From NCBI GenBank assembly GCA_031216915.1, contig CM062296.1:65316148-65380147 (forward strand): 64,000 nt of DNA, given 5' to 3'. The translations under genes and the position numbers were made by a program. How positions within the stretch are numbered: position 1 is the first letter of the stretch; each line of letters starts with the position of its first letter. The notes under the pieces are model-generated. The model was not told the DNA's origin. It was given only the letters and a program-made list of their open reading frames with translations, and ran no database searches. This document shows positions 53,553 through 64,000 of the stretch, piece after piece. This stretch comes from Pictodentalium vernedei (taxonomy: Eukaryota; Mollusca; Scaphopoda; Dentaliida; Dentaliidae).

Positions 53553-54638
53553 AACTGAGTTAAAGAATTTTCTTCGAATAAAGTTAATTATTTTCAGGTA
53601 GAAAATTATCCAGTGCGTAACTTTGATACTGTGACTGCTTTGACACATAAACTTAGGATGTAAACTTTCCTGTGAAAAAATTGAATTTTGCCTTTGCCAT
53701 TTTGCTGCAAACCAGTACACTTAAGCAGCCATCACCTCTGCGTAAAAGTAGTACCTTATTTCATAATATTTACACATTATAAAATCGAACATTACTCGAC
53801 TTAGTGAAACGTACAATTGAGTTTCCATTGACATCTTGATATGAAACGACCTTATTTGATTCTGAAATTCATTTGAATTAATTTGTTTGAATTGGCCACG
53901 TGTGTATTACACAATATATACAAGTTGAATATATCATTGTCCTTTCCATAACCCCCCAATGGTAAATAAACTCTGGAATAATACAAAATGAAGAAAATAT
54001 CTTTTAGTTTTCAGCTCCCGATTACGTGTAATATATTTAACTTCGCCGTCGTTACGTTTCTGTGATTTTAGCTCGCTCGAAAATTATATGAACGATTTTT
54101 TTAATTCTCTATGGGAATTTGTGTGTATTTTCGGAAGAGCGTCCATTTTGCAACAATGCACAAGTGACGTAACTGGGACCGTCCATTTGAGAACAGGTAA
54201 ATTTGAATGTTCACGGCTTGCCTTTGCAGAAGGCGTGTTTTAACGAAGTTGGAATATCAGTTCGTCGTGATGATGGTTCAAAATAAAACTCAAGTCTTGT
54301 TCAAAACGCGTTAGTGAATTAGTGAATAAATAAAATATACATGTATTGTAGTCGTGACGTAAATTATTTTATTAATACGTGCCGCACCAGTTTTCCAAAT
54401 TTGTCATGTCTTGCCGACAACTGCCCTCAGTATGTTGCTACAGACATCCATTTAGGCTTTGATTGTTTGTGTGACAGTGACACGGGTACAGGCGAAAACA
54501 GCACCGTGTGAAATCCGGGGCCCGTTACTTTCGGTTTGGCACAGGAGTCCGGATTTCTTGGGTTTGGACTGCCCCCATCCAAATATGGCCTAAAAGACCT
54601 TGTTTTAATTTTTTACCTTGGCACGTCCTTTGAATTCG
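53553..54638. other. No gene recognised
   Basis: AT-rich, with no long frame and no motif. Confidence 0.55.
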
Positions 54639-54639
54639 C

Positions 54640-54670
<31 letters not shown>

Positions 54671-54672
54671 AC
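54639..54672. repeat. 18 C followed by (AC)n
   Basis: Homopolymer joined to a dinucleotide run. The same arrangement occurs at about 24048-24072 and, with G and (GT), at 62185-62246. Confidence 0.9.
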
Positions 54673-54979
54673 GTACACAAGATTCTGATTTCTGCGTCAA
54701 ATAATAAAGAAGGTGGTGTATCGTGAATCCAGGTTGGATAGATTCCAGGGCCGAGGAAAGGGTGGGGTTGGGGGAGGGGTGTTATTGCTTTTAATGTTTA
54801 GAAGTCACTGCTAAACAACAAGAACACCATGAGATAGTTGGGAGGGAAGATGTATCCTCTCATTTTTAACTGCTCAATTTTCCACAAATTTATTAGAGAA
54901 CCATAGGCTAAATACTCGGTTTCAAAACGAAACACAGAAAAAGGCAGAATTTAAATGAATTAATTTCGCCATCGGAACT

Positions 54980-55066
54980 GGTGCCGTTCTCGCCACAATC
55001 AATTGGTGCCGTTTCGCTCACTCGGTGCCGTTTACTCCAGGTGCCGTTTTCACACGGTGCCGTTTT
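54980..55066. repeat. Five GGTGCCGTT boxes
   Basis: GGTGCCGTT occurs at 54980, 55005, 55024, 55040 and 55056, spaced 25, 19, 16 and 16 bp. The text between boxes is not conserved, so this is not a simple tandem repeat. Confidence 0.85.
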
Positions 55067-56865
55067 TGCTATAACCCGACACAAGTCCAAGTAACCAACT
55101 TTCTTTTAAGAAAGTATATAACTAATAGCACGAGAGAATTGACATCTTCGAATACAACCCTGACGAATACGTATAATCACTAGAAAGCTTATTGGAAAAC
55201 TGTAGGGGAGGAGGGGGGGGGGGGGGGGGCGTCACGAATACGTCACTTCGTGGTCACGCTGCCCCCCCCCCCCACCCCCGCCATTTCTCAGCAAGCACCT
55301 GATAAATCTTCTGAGGGAGAAATCACTAGGCAAAGTTGATCAGAGAATTTATATAATATTAATCATATTTCGACTCCACTGATTATACCCAGCACAGGCG
55401 TATATAGACCAACGGGCCAACTTTTTTCCCATGGCTGCGGGGGTGGGGGGGGGGGGCTGGAAGATTCTGCCCGAAAAGTAACCACGTGCGTAGCCCTGGT
55501 GTGGATGTTCATGAGCGTGTCTTCTCCTACTGGTGGGATTAAGGGAACCCTCCCCGGGAACATTTTTTAAAAATCTGATCCGCTTGAGGGTTTCTAGAGA
55601 ACCCAGACTACCTTTCGAACCTTGTAATTGGAAGAAAAGACGATCGCTTTTGTAGAGGTGCCTGACTGAATGTGTTCGAGCGGTCTCGTCTGGTATCAGT
55701 CAACCGCAATAAAACATTATATGTTTCTCGGAATTCAGCTGGAGTAAATACGGTAATGTAAGGTCTGTGTGCCCATAGCATTAGAGGATCGAACCCTACA
55801 GCTGGATGAGGCTTTAACACTATTCACGTGGGTCGTTATATAACAGTTTGGCTGGCCGCTGATTTGCCGTGGTTCTCAGTTGAGAAGGTTTTGGTTACTC
55901 ATGTGCTTCCAACTGCTTCCCGATTCCCACGCATCTTTCCTCCCAATACTGAGAGGAACTGCTTGAAGACACTCTGTACCCCCATTCTTCACAATCCCTC
56001 CAATAAGCATACTAACCATCGCATTTGTGTCAACCACTAACCACGTCCTTTATTCTCCCATCCCACGTCCTCATTATACTACTCCCAGTAAATTTTGATC
56101 TAGAAGATTGAGATTTTGGACTTCCTAATAAAACGTATTCCAAGGTCACCACTACGCCCAAGTTACACATTTGGCTCTCTTTTTCCACCGTCTTTCCCAA
56201 TTCCCCCTAATCTCCAGTGACCGCGACCTCAGCTTGAACAACAGTGACCACCCCTCCCCTTACAATGGTACCATTTTCAAGGTACTCTTCAAAACCTGTC
56301 TTCTCTTTGTCACGCAGGCCACACAAAGACCTCTTTCTTTTGACCTACTCTCGCCAATTTTGGTTACAATCCCCATGACTCTTTCTCTAACGGTTTTTTT
56401 ACCTTTGGTTGTCTCTATTTCTGAGTTCGATACATCGTTTGGATAAATCCCTACAAACTTCTACCATTACTGCAGTTAATTATAACGAAATTTTTAAAAA
56501 CCCTAAGCTATGAATTATTATCTCGACTGTCTAATATTTCTACATACCTGTGTTACTTCCACTGGGTCCAGTGGCGGCTCAAAGGTGTCTCCCCTCTGGA
56601 TATACTTTAGCAAGGAGCGTCATATATGCCCAAGACCTAAGGTGGGATGCTAATAGAATTATAGATGGCGGCGGGGAGTATCCCCGGGAAAATTGGAAAA
56701 AAAGATTTCAATCCCCGAGGGCTTTTTGGCCACTAAATAAGCTATGTTCCCATTCAGCCTGCAACATTTTTCAGTGGGTAGGTAGATAGTGTGACATTTT
56801 ATATAATAAAATCAATCATTAACTGGAGCTTTCGGCCACTTGGCCTTATTTGCCACATTGTGGGG
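55067..56865. other. No gene recognised; G and C homopolymers
   Basis: Runs of 17 G (55213-55229) and about 13 C (55261-55273), with a further G run near 55441-55456. ORFs of 70-91 codons (55608-55820, 56171-56446) show no motif. Confidence 0.5.
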
Positions 56866-57990
56866 ACCTAATGAGGGGACCTAAGAAGTGATTGCACAGT
56901 AATGTGACCCAATTTAACTCATGTTAGATTGTCATGGTAGCCCGCGGAAGCGGCCGTCTTGTAACGTCATCTCCATAGTGACACGTGGTCTTAGTGCGCA
57001 TGCGCAGTGCGTGTTGTTAGGGTGATATTACTTCTGTCGGACATTTTTGTCTGATGGAGGCCGCCATCTTGGTTTCTAAGGTAGCACGTGGTTGCTATGA
57101 GCCTGAATGGCCTACAACAAGACGGGGTATGTGCGGAGGGTTTGTTCGTTTGAATAGGAGTAAATCTGATTACCCAGAAAGACCCATCAATCCATCCAAA
57201 CCACCCAAAACGACTATTTGATATGGATTCCTCATGAATCCTTCTTTTTTCAATAACAGGTACGTTCCTTTGTATAAGAGTAGTTCTACTTTTTAGAATT
57301 ACCACAAACAAGCCGACAATCCCTCCAAATCACCAAAATGCGCCCAAAACAACAGTAACGGACTTGTACTCCCCATCTAGGGTTTTTAGTAGTAGCACGT
57401 AGTGCTATAGGATCGAGAGTATGTTCTATTACACTAAAGTACTGGTCCAGATTTTCCAAGAACCCTATTTTTGTGCCTATTACAGATACTACTCTAACAC
57501 TAGCAGTATGTCTAGCCCAAACTAGTTCTAGTTCGTTCCCTCGTCCAAGTCTTATAATCACCAGTGCTTGGTTTCCCATAACCTGTATGCAGAGTTATCT
57601 TCAGTGTGTATAACTAAAGCTTATATGATTCTTATAGCCACGAATCCATCGAAGAGTTACTGAAAAGTCATTGCTCAAGCGACTCGAATCCCATCGAGCA
57701 AATGAGCTATAGAACAATTGCTCGTTCGAGTGACTCGAACATACTTTCTTCCACTCATTTAGGTATTTGAGGAAAGCCAGTATACAAAATGCCCGACGGA
57801 ACAGCGTATCATCCTAACAACACGAGTTGCGCATGCGCACTAAGACCACGTATCACTATGAAATGACGCCACAAGATGACCGCTCACGCGGGCTAGCAAA
57901 TCAACCAAACTTGACGTAACTGGGTCACGTGACTAACTTGGCGTAACTGGGTCACGTGAATATGACGTCCTTCCTAGGTTTCCCATTAAG
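56866..57990. mobile_element. Long-TIR element (family C), copy 3
   Basis: The first 190 bp and the last 200 bp are inverted copies: GTAGCCCGCGGAAGCGGCCG, GACACGTGGTCTTAGTGCGC and GCATGCGCA...GTGTTGTTAGG at the left return as CCTAACAACACGAGTTGCGC, GCATGCGCACTAAGACCACG and GCTCACGCGGGCTAGC at the right (57815-57895). The right end holds two AACT(G)GGTCACGTGA copies in tandem. The middle shares AATTACCCA(A/G)A and CCAAATCACCAAAAT segments with the other two copies. No coding frame. It contains motifs of common animal promoter factors in the arms. Confidence 0.75.
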
Positions 57991-58815
57991 CCCCCCTAAC
58001 CCCCCCCCCCCACCCCCCCATGTGGCAGAATCTCTAGATCTAGTACTGATGATGTTACATAAATGCACAGTACATCATAAAGGTAGACTTTCAGAAATAC
58101 AGTTAACATTAGCGTCCTGCGTGATGAAGTTTATATTTTTTATAACTGTTGATAAAGACGATGTGACCGAACACCCAAGATATCAATCACTTCTAAAATT
58201 ACGACAGATTTGATGGCCGGCGAAAAGACTGGACATGATCAGTCATTGATGATTGACTTTTTGTGTGATATCTTCCTTGCCTTTAGCTCGGCAAAATCTT
58301 CAGTCTACAGTGTCCACGTCAAGTCATTTAATTCCCGATAACTCAATAGCTGTCATCGCGCGGCCGCCTAATCTGTCGCGGCACACAGTGGATCTGTTTT
58401 TTATAAGAATGAGGAACCTCTGTTATTAAATATAGATACTCTCAACAGGTATCAGGGAACTAAAAATTTGAATTAGAGTTACCTACCTTGAATTAGAGTT
58501 ACCCGCCTTGAAAGGTTGCACTCGGAAATGATGCAATTGTTACGGAATGCGATCGTAAATTCTGACTCCAAGCGTTGTGATTACTGAGAGAACTACGGAG
58601 CCCCACCAACCGCGAAGTCCCATCAGCCCGTGGCGTTTTGTGATTCCTTACCAGACGACACCAGACACAGGCTCCAGATTCTGGGTTCAGGTTGGTTACC
58701 TCACGAGCCAGTCGTGTTCAGCACAACGAAGACCAGTTTACCAGTTATCTACGATTTTTATTAACAAATAAAACTCAACTGCCAATCGTTTTCTCTGGTA
58801 TAAAGTAAAATTCAC
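57991..58815. other. No gene recognised
   Basis: A short direct repeat TTGAATTAGAGTTACC(T/C) occurs at 58469 and 58488. Otherwise nothing is recognisable. Confidence 0.5.
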
Positions 58816-59280
58816 AATGATCAGTCAAAGTTCATACCTGAAAGCAACAGTGGCGGCATCCATCTTACTTCTTGTAGGTAGGTACTTGCTCGTCGGGAGT
58901 CCAGAGACAACTTCCCAAACATCCAGGAATCAGTGCTTATATCCACTAGATTTTTGATGCCAAACCTGATCACGCGACTACCAGTCAGCGGAGTAGTTAG
59001 GGAAAGTTCCCGTGACGTGGCAGTCACCATTGTTAGACGCTTGTACTGCCATGCAGACTGTCGGCAATCTGCATGCAATCTATCGAGTGGTTGTTCCACA
59101 AACACATTCCGCCGGGGTTCTGTTGACCGGGGGAATTGTGTGATAGAATTTACAGTTCTGCAACTTTTGCATTATGTGATGCCCGTTTGTTCTGGGAGTG
59201 TGATTTATGGGTTGATGACAGCTATGACAGTTCAAATAGTACCAATTCGGAGATTTCCGCCCGTGATATTTATCAACTAA
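58816..59280 (+). other. Possible first exon(s) of an unknown secreted protein
   Basis: An ATG at 58817 opens MISQSSYLKATVAASILLLV, which looks like a signal peptide, and is followed at once by a donor-like CTTGTAG|GTAGGTA (58873-58880). A second plus-strand frame (58933-59280) holds a Cys-rich stretch, RRLYCHADCRQSACNLSSGC...DRGNCVIEF. The two could be exons of one cysteine-rich protein, but frames, acceptor and homology are unproven, and the opposite strand is also open. Confidence 0.25.
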
Positions 59281-61540
59281 AACTCGACTACCGGCGTTAT
59301 CTCTGATCAGCTCTTCCACTGAGTGTAGGTCAGTCGGTCGAGTGTTAGTCGGAGTATTTCTTATTAGTTTACCCAATTCTACGAAGATCGGCTCTGAGGA
59401 AAATTAACAGCAATAATATGAGTCCCATTCAAACTAATAGAAAACTGTCCTGTTATTTCTATAATTTCCATGGAAGAACTATAGCTCTTCTTTCGAGCTT
59501 GCTTAACTTCTGTGGGCCAACTTCGCAACACAATCGCTAAAAATAAACAGCCTTTGGAAAATATATTGTTTCAATAAAGGTTTGAAACATTCTATTGACA
59601 TCTTGCACTATTGTTGAATATGCCTGATAAAAAGAGGGTGATTTGATGACTTTTAAACCTAAAAAATACAATTTACTTTTTGTGTGTTTTTATAGGGAAT
59701 TGCCTGAAAAATGCACGTGACCTGTACTTCCTTTCGTGTCAGTTGTTCTCTCTTATTTGTTGCATGACCCTTGTTCTCGGGTGAGAAATAAATGTCTGAA
59801 GGGCTATACTTGACAAAGATATTTGAATGGCAAAATTGAAGTGGTGCGATCATATTTTTTCGCCTGAACGTTACTATTGTCGCATGTGGGAAAATATTTT
59901 GTTCCGTGATACCTGTAACTTTGTTTCACTCTCGAATTCAAATTCAAAACCTGGGCATATTGGTCTGCGTCACGCAGCGCGTTCCGTGTGGCTTGTAAGT
60001 GAAGCTAAGCGCACATGTTTGCAGTTGCGGCAATAGATCTGGGGTCCGATGTGTTATTTTTACCGGAAGCGTTTGTCAGAGAGAAAACTGATTTAGGAAC
60101 TCATTGACATCGGCACATGTGTGCGGTTGCGTACGAAACTGAATTTGCTGCCGCGAATCCAATCGGCATCGAACAGAAAATGTCGGTGTTCGGCGTCCGA
60201 ACGATGAGGCTCGTAGGCCCATATAAAAACAGTCCGCCTTCTTTTTTGGCATACTTCCTTTTCTTCTCTCAATTGTTTTACCGTTTAACATATTTTTTTT
60301 TGGGGGGGGGGGTGGGGGGGCGCCTATGGCCGCCCTCTGAACCCACTCAAACAGACCACTCCCATTTGGGTGGAGCAAAATATTCTCCGCCTCGCGAGTT
60401 CCAACTTTCGGTTTCTGTAATTGCCACTTATGACGACTTATCCACTGTGAGTTGATGGTACACTAGTAAAATAGATTAGAATATTTGCCTCCTCATTTGC
60501 TCGTTTCAGGCATAGTGGATGAAATTTGGCGCAGATTCAGGCAGATTGAACAAATTTGAGAAAGACTGGTGCTCAATTTGAAATAACTTTTAAAACTCAA
60601 CTTAGACTAGAGAAGGAGGTGTGGTTGAAAATAAAAAATATAGATACTAGGCTGAAAAAAACAGTTGTTTTAGACAACCCCTACCTCCGATCCAAACTTT
60701 GCCCATCATGAATTTACTTCCCACCTCCTGCACAGGATGTAATTTTGTCTGTTTGCGTTGCATTCCAAGAGGTATTTCACGATTTCTACCATAATATGTG
60801 AAGGTTCCAGCTGTTAGACAAATAGTGATTCGAAATTCGAAATTTCTAGACGTTGATTTTATTTTTATTTTTTGGGGGGGGGGGGGGAGCTCCACTCCCG
60901 CGACAACGAACGCGCACGTCATCGAGAAACGTGACGTTTTTACGACATACATGTAACAATGATTATAGCTGAATTCCCTGTGACCAAGAGGGGTGGCAAC
61001 CGCACCCCCCCCCCCCCCCATCGTCTCATGCGCACATGGTTCTTGGAACAAATTCAAATGACCTCCCGTTAATTAATGATATGTGTCAGTTCTGGTGTAG
61101 ACGTTTAACTTTCTCCCTACATTTCACCCCACCCGATAGGATAAAATCTCGTGTGTTTCCCCTCTCTAAATATAAAAAAAAAACATTTGCTTTTAAAAAG
61201 CTTATTTCTGGCTCCCAAGACTGGTGGAAGATGAAAAGATACACGCAGGCCATGACGGAATATCTCACCCCCTGCCTCCGCCCTGTGACTTTGCATTCGA
61301 TTTATATATTCTTTATTTCTTCATATTTGAAGATTTTGTTTGTAAAGTTAAAACTTTGAGCTATAACTGAGACGTTGTATCTTTTCCTCTTAGTAACGTG
61401 GAAGAGAGATAATCCACGCACACTGAAAACTACTTACGGTAAGTTTTACAAGCCTAAAATTAACCTACCCTCTAGAAGTATGTTACAAATTTTTTTTCTA
61501 ACGATTATTTAAATGGTATTAAAGGCCGACGACCCAAAAC
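59281..61540. other. No gene recognised; G and C runs
   Basis: Homopolymers at 60302-60311 (G), 60875-60887 (13 G) and 61005-61019 (15 C). The longer ORFs crossing them (60647-61057 minus, 61036-61359 plus) read through homopolymers and lack motifs. Confidence 0.5.
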
Positions 61541-61549
61541 ATATGTAAA

Positions 61550-61800
61550 CAAGAGGCCCCACGTGGACTTAATCGCTCACCTGACAAAGTGACTCTAAGA
61601 AGTATTTTAGGTCACCTTCACCATGTCATGCCTCATCAACATTAACTGGTTGAGTGATAGATTTTGTTTGAAGTTCAACATTTGTTACCTAAAATTAGTT
61701 TTATTTAAAATCGTTGGTGTGTGGCCAATCTCCAATGATTTTTAATAAAGCAAATTTATCTCTGCAGACAAACTGGTTTAGCATGAAGCACAAACAAGGA
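61550..61800. repeat. Dispersed repeat with 'ATCGCTCACCTGAC' phrase
   Basis: The phrase AAGAGGCCCCACGTGGACTT followed by AATCGCTCACCTGACAAAGT resembles a repeat tail I associate with lophotrochozoan genomes (from memory, unverified). No coding signal. Confidence 0.4.
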
Positions 61801-61899
61801 ATGTGAAGAGATAGCCTTGGACATCTCTCCCCAACTGTGGATATCTTCCATGTGCTACATGTATATATTTGCATGCAAGAAAACAAAAATTTTCACAAA

Positions 61900-62198
61900 T
61901 TTTCCAAAATATTAGTTTTTTTTATCATCATTGGAACAAGCTCAAACAGCTTATTCCAATAGGGGTATGGGAAGATCAGGTATATTTTTGAGACAGAAAT
62001 GTGAATATATAAATAATTGTGGTTTTTTGTGAATGGTGCTGGAGAATTTTGCGTAAAGATATGGTAAATGGTTTGTTCTAGATACAGAATGATGCAAAAG
62101 TATTTAAATTTGATTAGGCAAGTTGTTCCTATAATGCATTTAAAAATTGAAGTAACTGTTTTTTTGCTGACAAACTTTTAGATGTGTGTGTCTGTGTT

Positions 62199-62246
<48 letters not shown>

Positions 62247-62890
62247 TAAGAGTGTTCTTGCAAACAAAATTCCTGAATAAATGGAAAATTTTATTTTTTG
62301 TGTGAAAGACATAGTGCGTGAATGTTGATTGGAACAAGCTTAGAGAGCTCATTTTAATGTGAAGTCATAAAGCTGTGGTTTACGTACGAAATTCTGGAAT
62401 AACTAAAACAATTGCTTTTTTGACTCAAAAAGCATGGTGTGCGAGCTCTCATTGGAATGAGCTCAAAAAGCTCATTCCAATGGGGTATTTACAAGCGATA
62501 AGTACATGTATGTTTAAGAGACAAAAATTAAAATTTGAATAGCGATTTTTGCGAAGAATGCTGACAAGTTTTGGCAGTTATGCTGGTAAAAAGGTAAGAT
62601 ATGCAAAGTGGTTGTTTTTTAGAGGCGACATTTAATTAAGGGGAATTAACCCGTGATTACTGAGGTAACTTCTAAAAGTACTGAAATGTCATGAAGCAAT
62701 GTGAATAACAGACAACAGTTGCCTAAAAATTTCATGAATAACTAAAATTTTTATTCCTTTGTCTCGAAAACATGGCATATGACCTTTGTTGGAATGAGCT
62801 GAATGCGTGTGTTCCAATGAGGGGTCATAAAATTTGAACGGAGATTTGTGTGAATAATGCATTAGTACTGCTAGATTTGGGTAAACGGTT
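61900..62890. repeat. Cluster of four decayed family A-like foldbacks
   Basis: Palindromic cores ATTGGAACAAGCTC...GCTTATTCCAAT (61930-61960), GATTGGAACAAGCTT...AGCTCATTTTAAT (62326-62357), ATTGGAATGAGCTC...GAGCTCATTCCAAT-type (62451-62481) and GTTGGAATGAGCT...GTTCCAAT (62788-62818) lie in a row. They keep remnants of the outer text (TTTTTGAGACA, AAAATTCCTGAATAA, GGTCATAA). The subtype uses GGAAT(G)AGCTC instead of GGAACGAGCTC. A (GT)n plus 17-G run (62185-62246) lies between them. Confidence 0.65.
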
Positions 62891-62929
62891 CACCCTAGAT
62901 AATACCCCTTCTATAGTAGATCTTTTCTG

Positions 62930-64000
62930 CAAATTTTGTCTAAGATTCTATCAACTTTACAAATAAATACGTTCATGAATCACAATCAGATCCATCCCAC
63001 AATGTTGCATACCAAATATCAAAAGATTCTGCCTGCTGGATCTGGAGAAGAAGAATTTTTAAGAAATATGCCTGAAATGCACTAAGTTAAAATTTGGGCT
63101 CCTATACGGAGCTCAAATATAAACCCAGGGGGTCGATTTGAACAAACTTGAATCAGATCCACCCCACAATGTTGCTTACCAAATATGAAAAGATTCTGAA
63201 GCTGGATCTGGAGAAGAAGATTTTTTAAGAAATTTGCCTGAAATGCACTAAGTTCGAATTCGAGCTTCTATAGTGAGCCCAAATATGAAACTAGGAAGCC
63301 GATTTGAACAATCTTGAATCAGATCCACCCCACAATGTTGCATACCAAATATCAAAAGATTCTGCCTGCTGGATCTGGAGAAGAAGATTTTTTAATAAAT
63401 TTGCCCGAAATGCACTAAGTGCGAATTCGGGCTTCTATTAAGCCCAAATATGAATCCAGGGGGCCGATTTGAACAAACTTGAATCAGATCCACCCCGCAA
63501 TGTTGCATACCAAATATAAAAAGATTCTGCCTGCTGGATCTGGAGAAGAAGATTTTTTAATAAATTTGCCCGAAATGCACTAAGTCCGAATTCGGGCTTC
63601 TATATTAAGCCCAAATATGAATCCAGGGGGCCGATTTGAACAAACTTGAATCAGATCCACCCCGCAATGTTGCATACCAAATATCAAAAGATTCTGCCTG
63701 CTGGATCTGGAGAAGATGATTTTTTAAGAAATTTGCCTGAAATGCACTAAGTTCGAATTCGAGCTTCTATAGTGAGCCCAAATATGAATCTAGGAAGCCA
63801 ATTTGAACAAACTTGAATCAGATCCACCCCACAATGTTGCATACCAAATATCAAAAGATTCTGCCTGCTGGATCTGGAGAAGAAGATTTTTTAAGAAATT
63901 TGCCTGAAATGCACTAAGTCCGAATTCGGGCTTCTATATTAAGCCCAAATATGAATCCAGGGGGCCGATTTGAACAAACTTGAATCAGATCCACCCCGCA
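62930..64000. repeat. 167-bp tandem repeat array, open at the window edge
   Basis: CAGATCCA(C/T)CCC(A/G)CAATGTTGC starts at 62987, 63154, 63320, 63485, 63652, 63819 and 63986 (periods 165-167 bp). Units contain AAAAGATTCTG, GCTGGATCTGGAGAAGAAGA and GAAATGCACTAAGT. Two unit types, TTAAGCCCAAATATGAATCC with GGGGGCCGATTTG, and AGTGAGCCCAAATATGAA with AGGAAGCC, are mixed along the array. It may be a satellite or the repeat-bearing part of a larger element. The end is not seen. Confidence 0.95.

Noticed and set aside
55608..55820. 70-codon minus-strand ORF (GFDPLMLWAHRPYI)
   Set aside because: No recognisable family or context.
60647..61057. 136-codon minus-strand ORF with GGGGG and PPPP
   Set aside because: It reads through poly-C and poly-G runs; no domain.
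62930..64000. CRISPR-like array
   Set aside because: Units are 167 bp, repeated throughout with no unique spacers, in a eukaryotic sequence.

Overview
This window is eukaryotic. It is AT-rich and dense in interspersed repeats. There is one intact long single-exon gene, LINE fragments of several kinds, tRNA-headed SINEs, many palindromic MITEs, and long poly-G/poly-C runs. The SINE body, the 'GAGGCCC...ATCGCTCACCTGAC' repeat near 61.55 kb and the 167-bp array at the right edge remind me of marine lophotrochozoans (mollusc, brachiopod, phoronid). That taxonomic guess is weak and rests on memory of repeat style.

Layout. 0.1-8.8 kb: MITEs, a tRNA-SINE, a three-level nest (CAGTAC-type MITE containing a GGCCAATAC-type MITE containing a Tc1 transposon) and a LINE linker fragment. 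8.86-9.55 kb: a long-TIR element rich in promoter-like motifs. 9.7-14.9 kb: a decayed Polinton/Maverick-like (virus-like) relic, all on the minus strand. It carries protein-primed DNA polymerase B, two capsid-protein fragments, an adenovirus-type protease, a small ORF and a BIR-RING (IAP-like) gene. 15.9-28.5 kb: MITEs, a minus-strand APE-type LINE (17.8-21.3 kb) holding a MITE and an unusual 5S rRNA-headed SINE, a LINE ORF1 fragment, foldback elements and two SINEs with recognisable target duplications. 30.4-32.0 kb: an intact AMP-binding (acyl-CoA synthetase/4CL-like) gene on the minus strand, the only convincing host gene. 32.1-47.5 kb: a family of long non-coding repeats (called H here) cut by other elements: a 558-bp hAT-type element with an 8-bp target duplication, a Helitron-like insertion with a 133-bp minisatellite, and a second long-TIR element. 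47.9-53.6 kb: MITEs, a LINE C-terminal fragment, and a short non-autonomous LTR element inserted in a MITE. 53.6-64 kb: mostly non-coding sequence, a third long-TIR element, homopolymers, decayed TTAA-type MITEs and a 167-bp tandem array that runs off the window.

No cellular operon logic applies. The window records repeated insertion events, several of which can be ordered because an empty or uninterrupted paralogous copy lies elsewhere in the same window. The best candidates for something unusual are the BIR-RING gene beside Polinton-like virion genes, the SINE whose head joins a tRNA-like start to a 5S rRNA-like promoter on the same body as the tRNA-SINEs, and the hierarchical palindrome at 2763-2969. 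All names are from reading the sequence; no database search was run.
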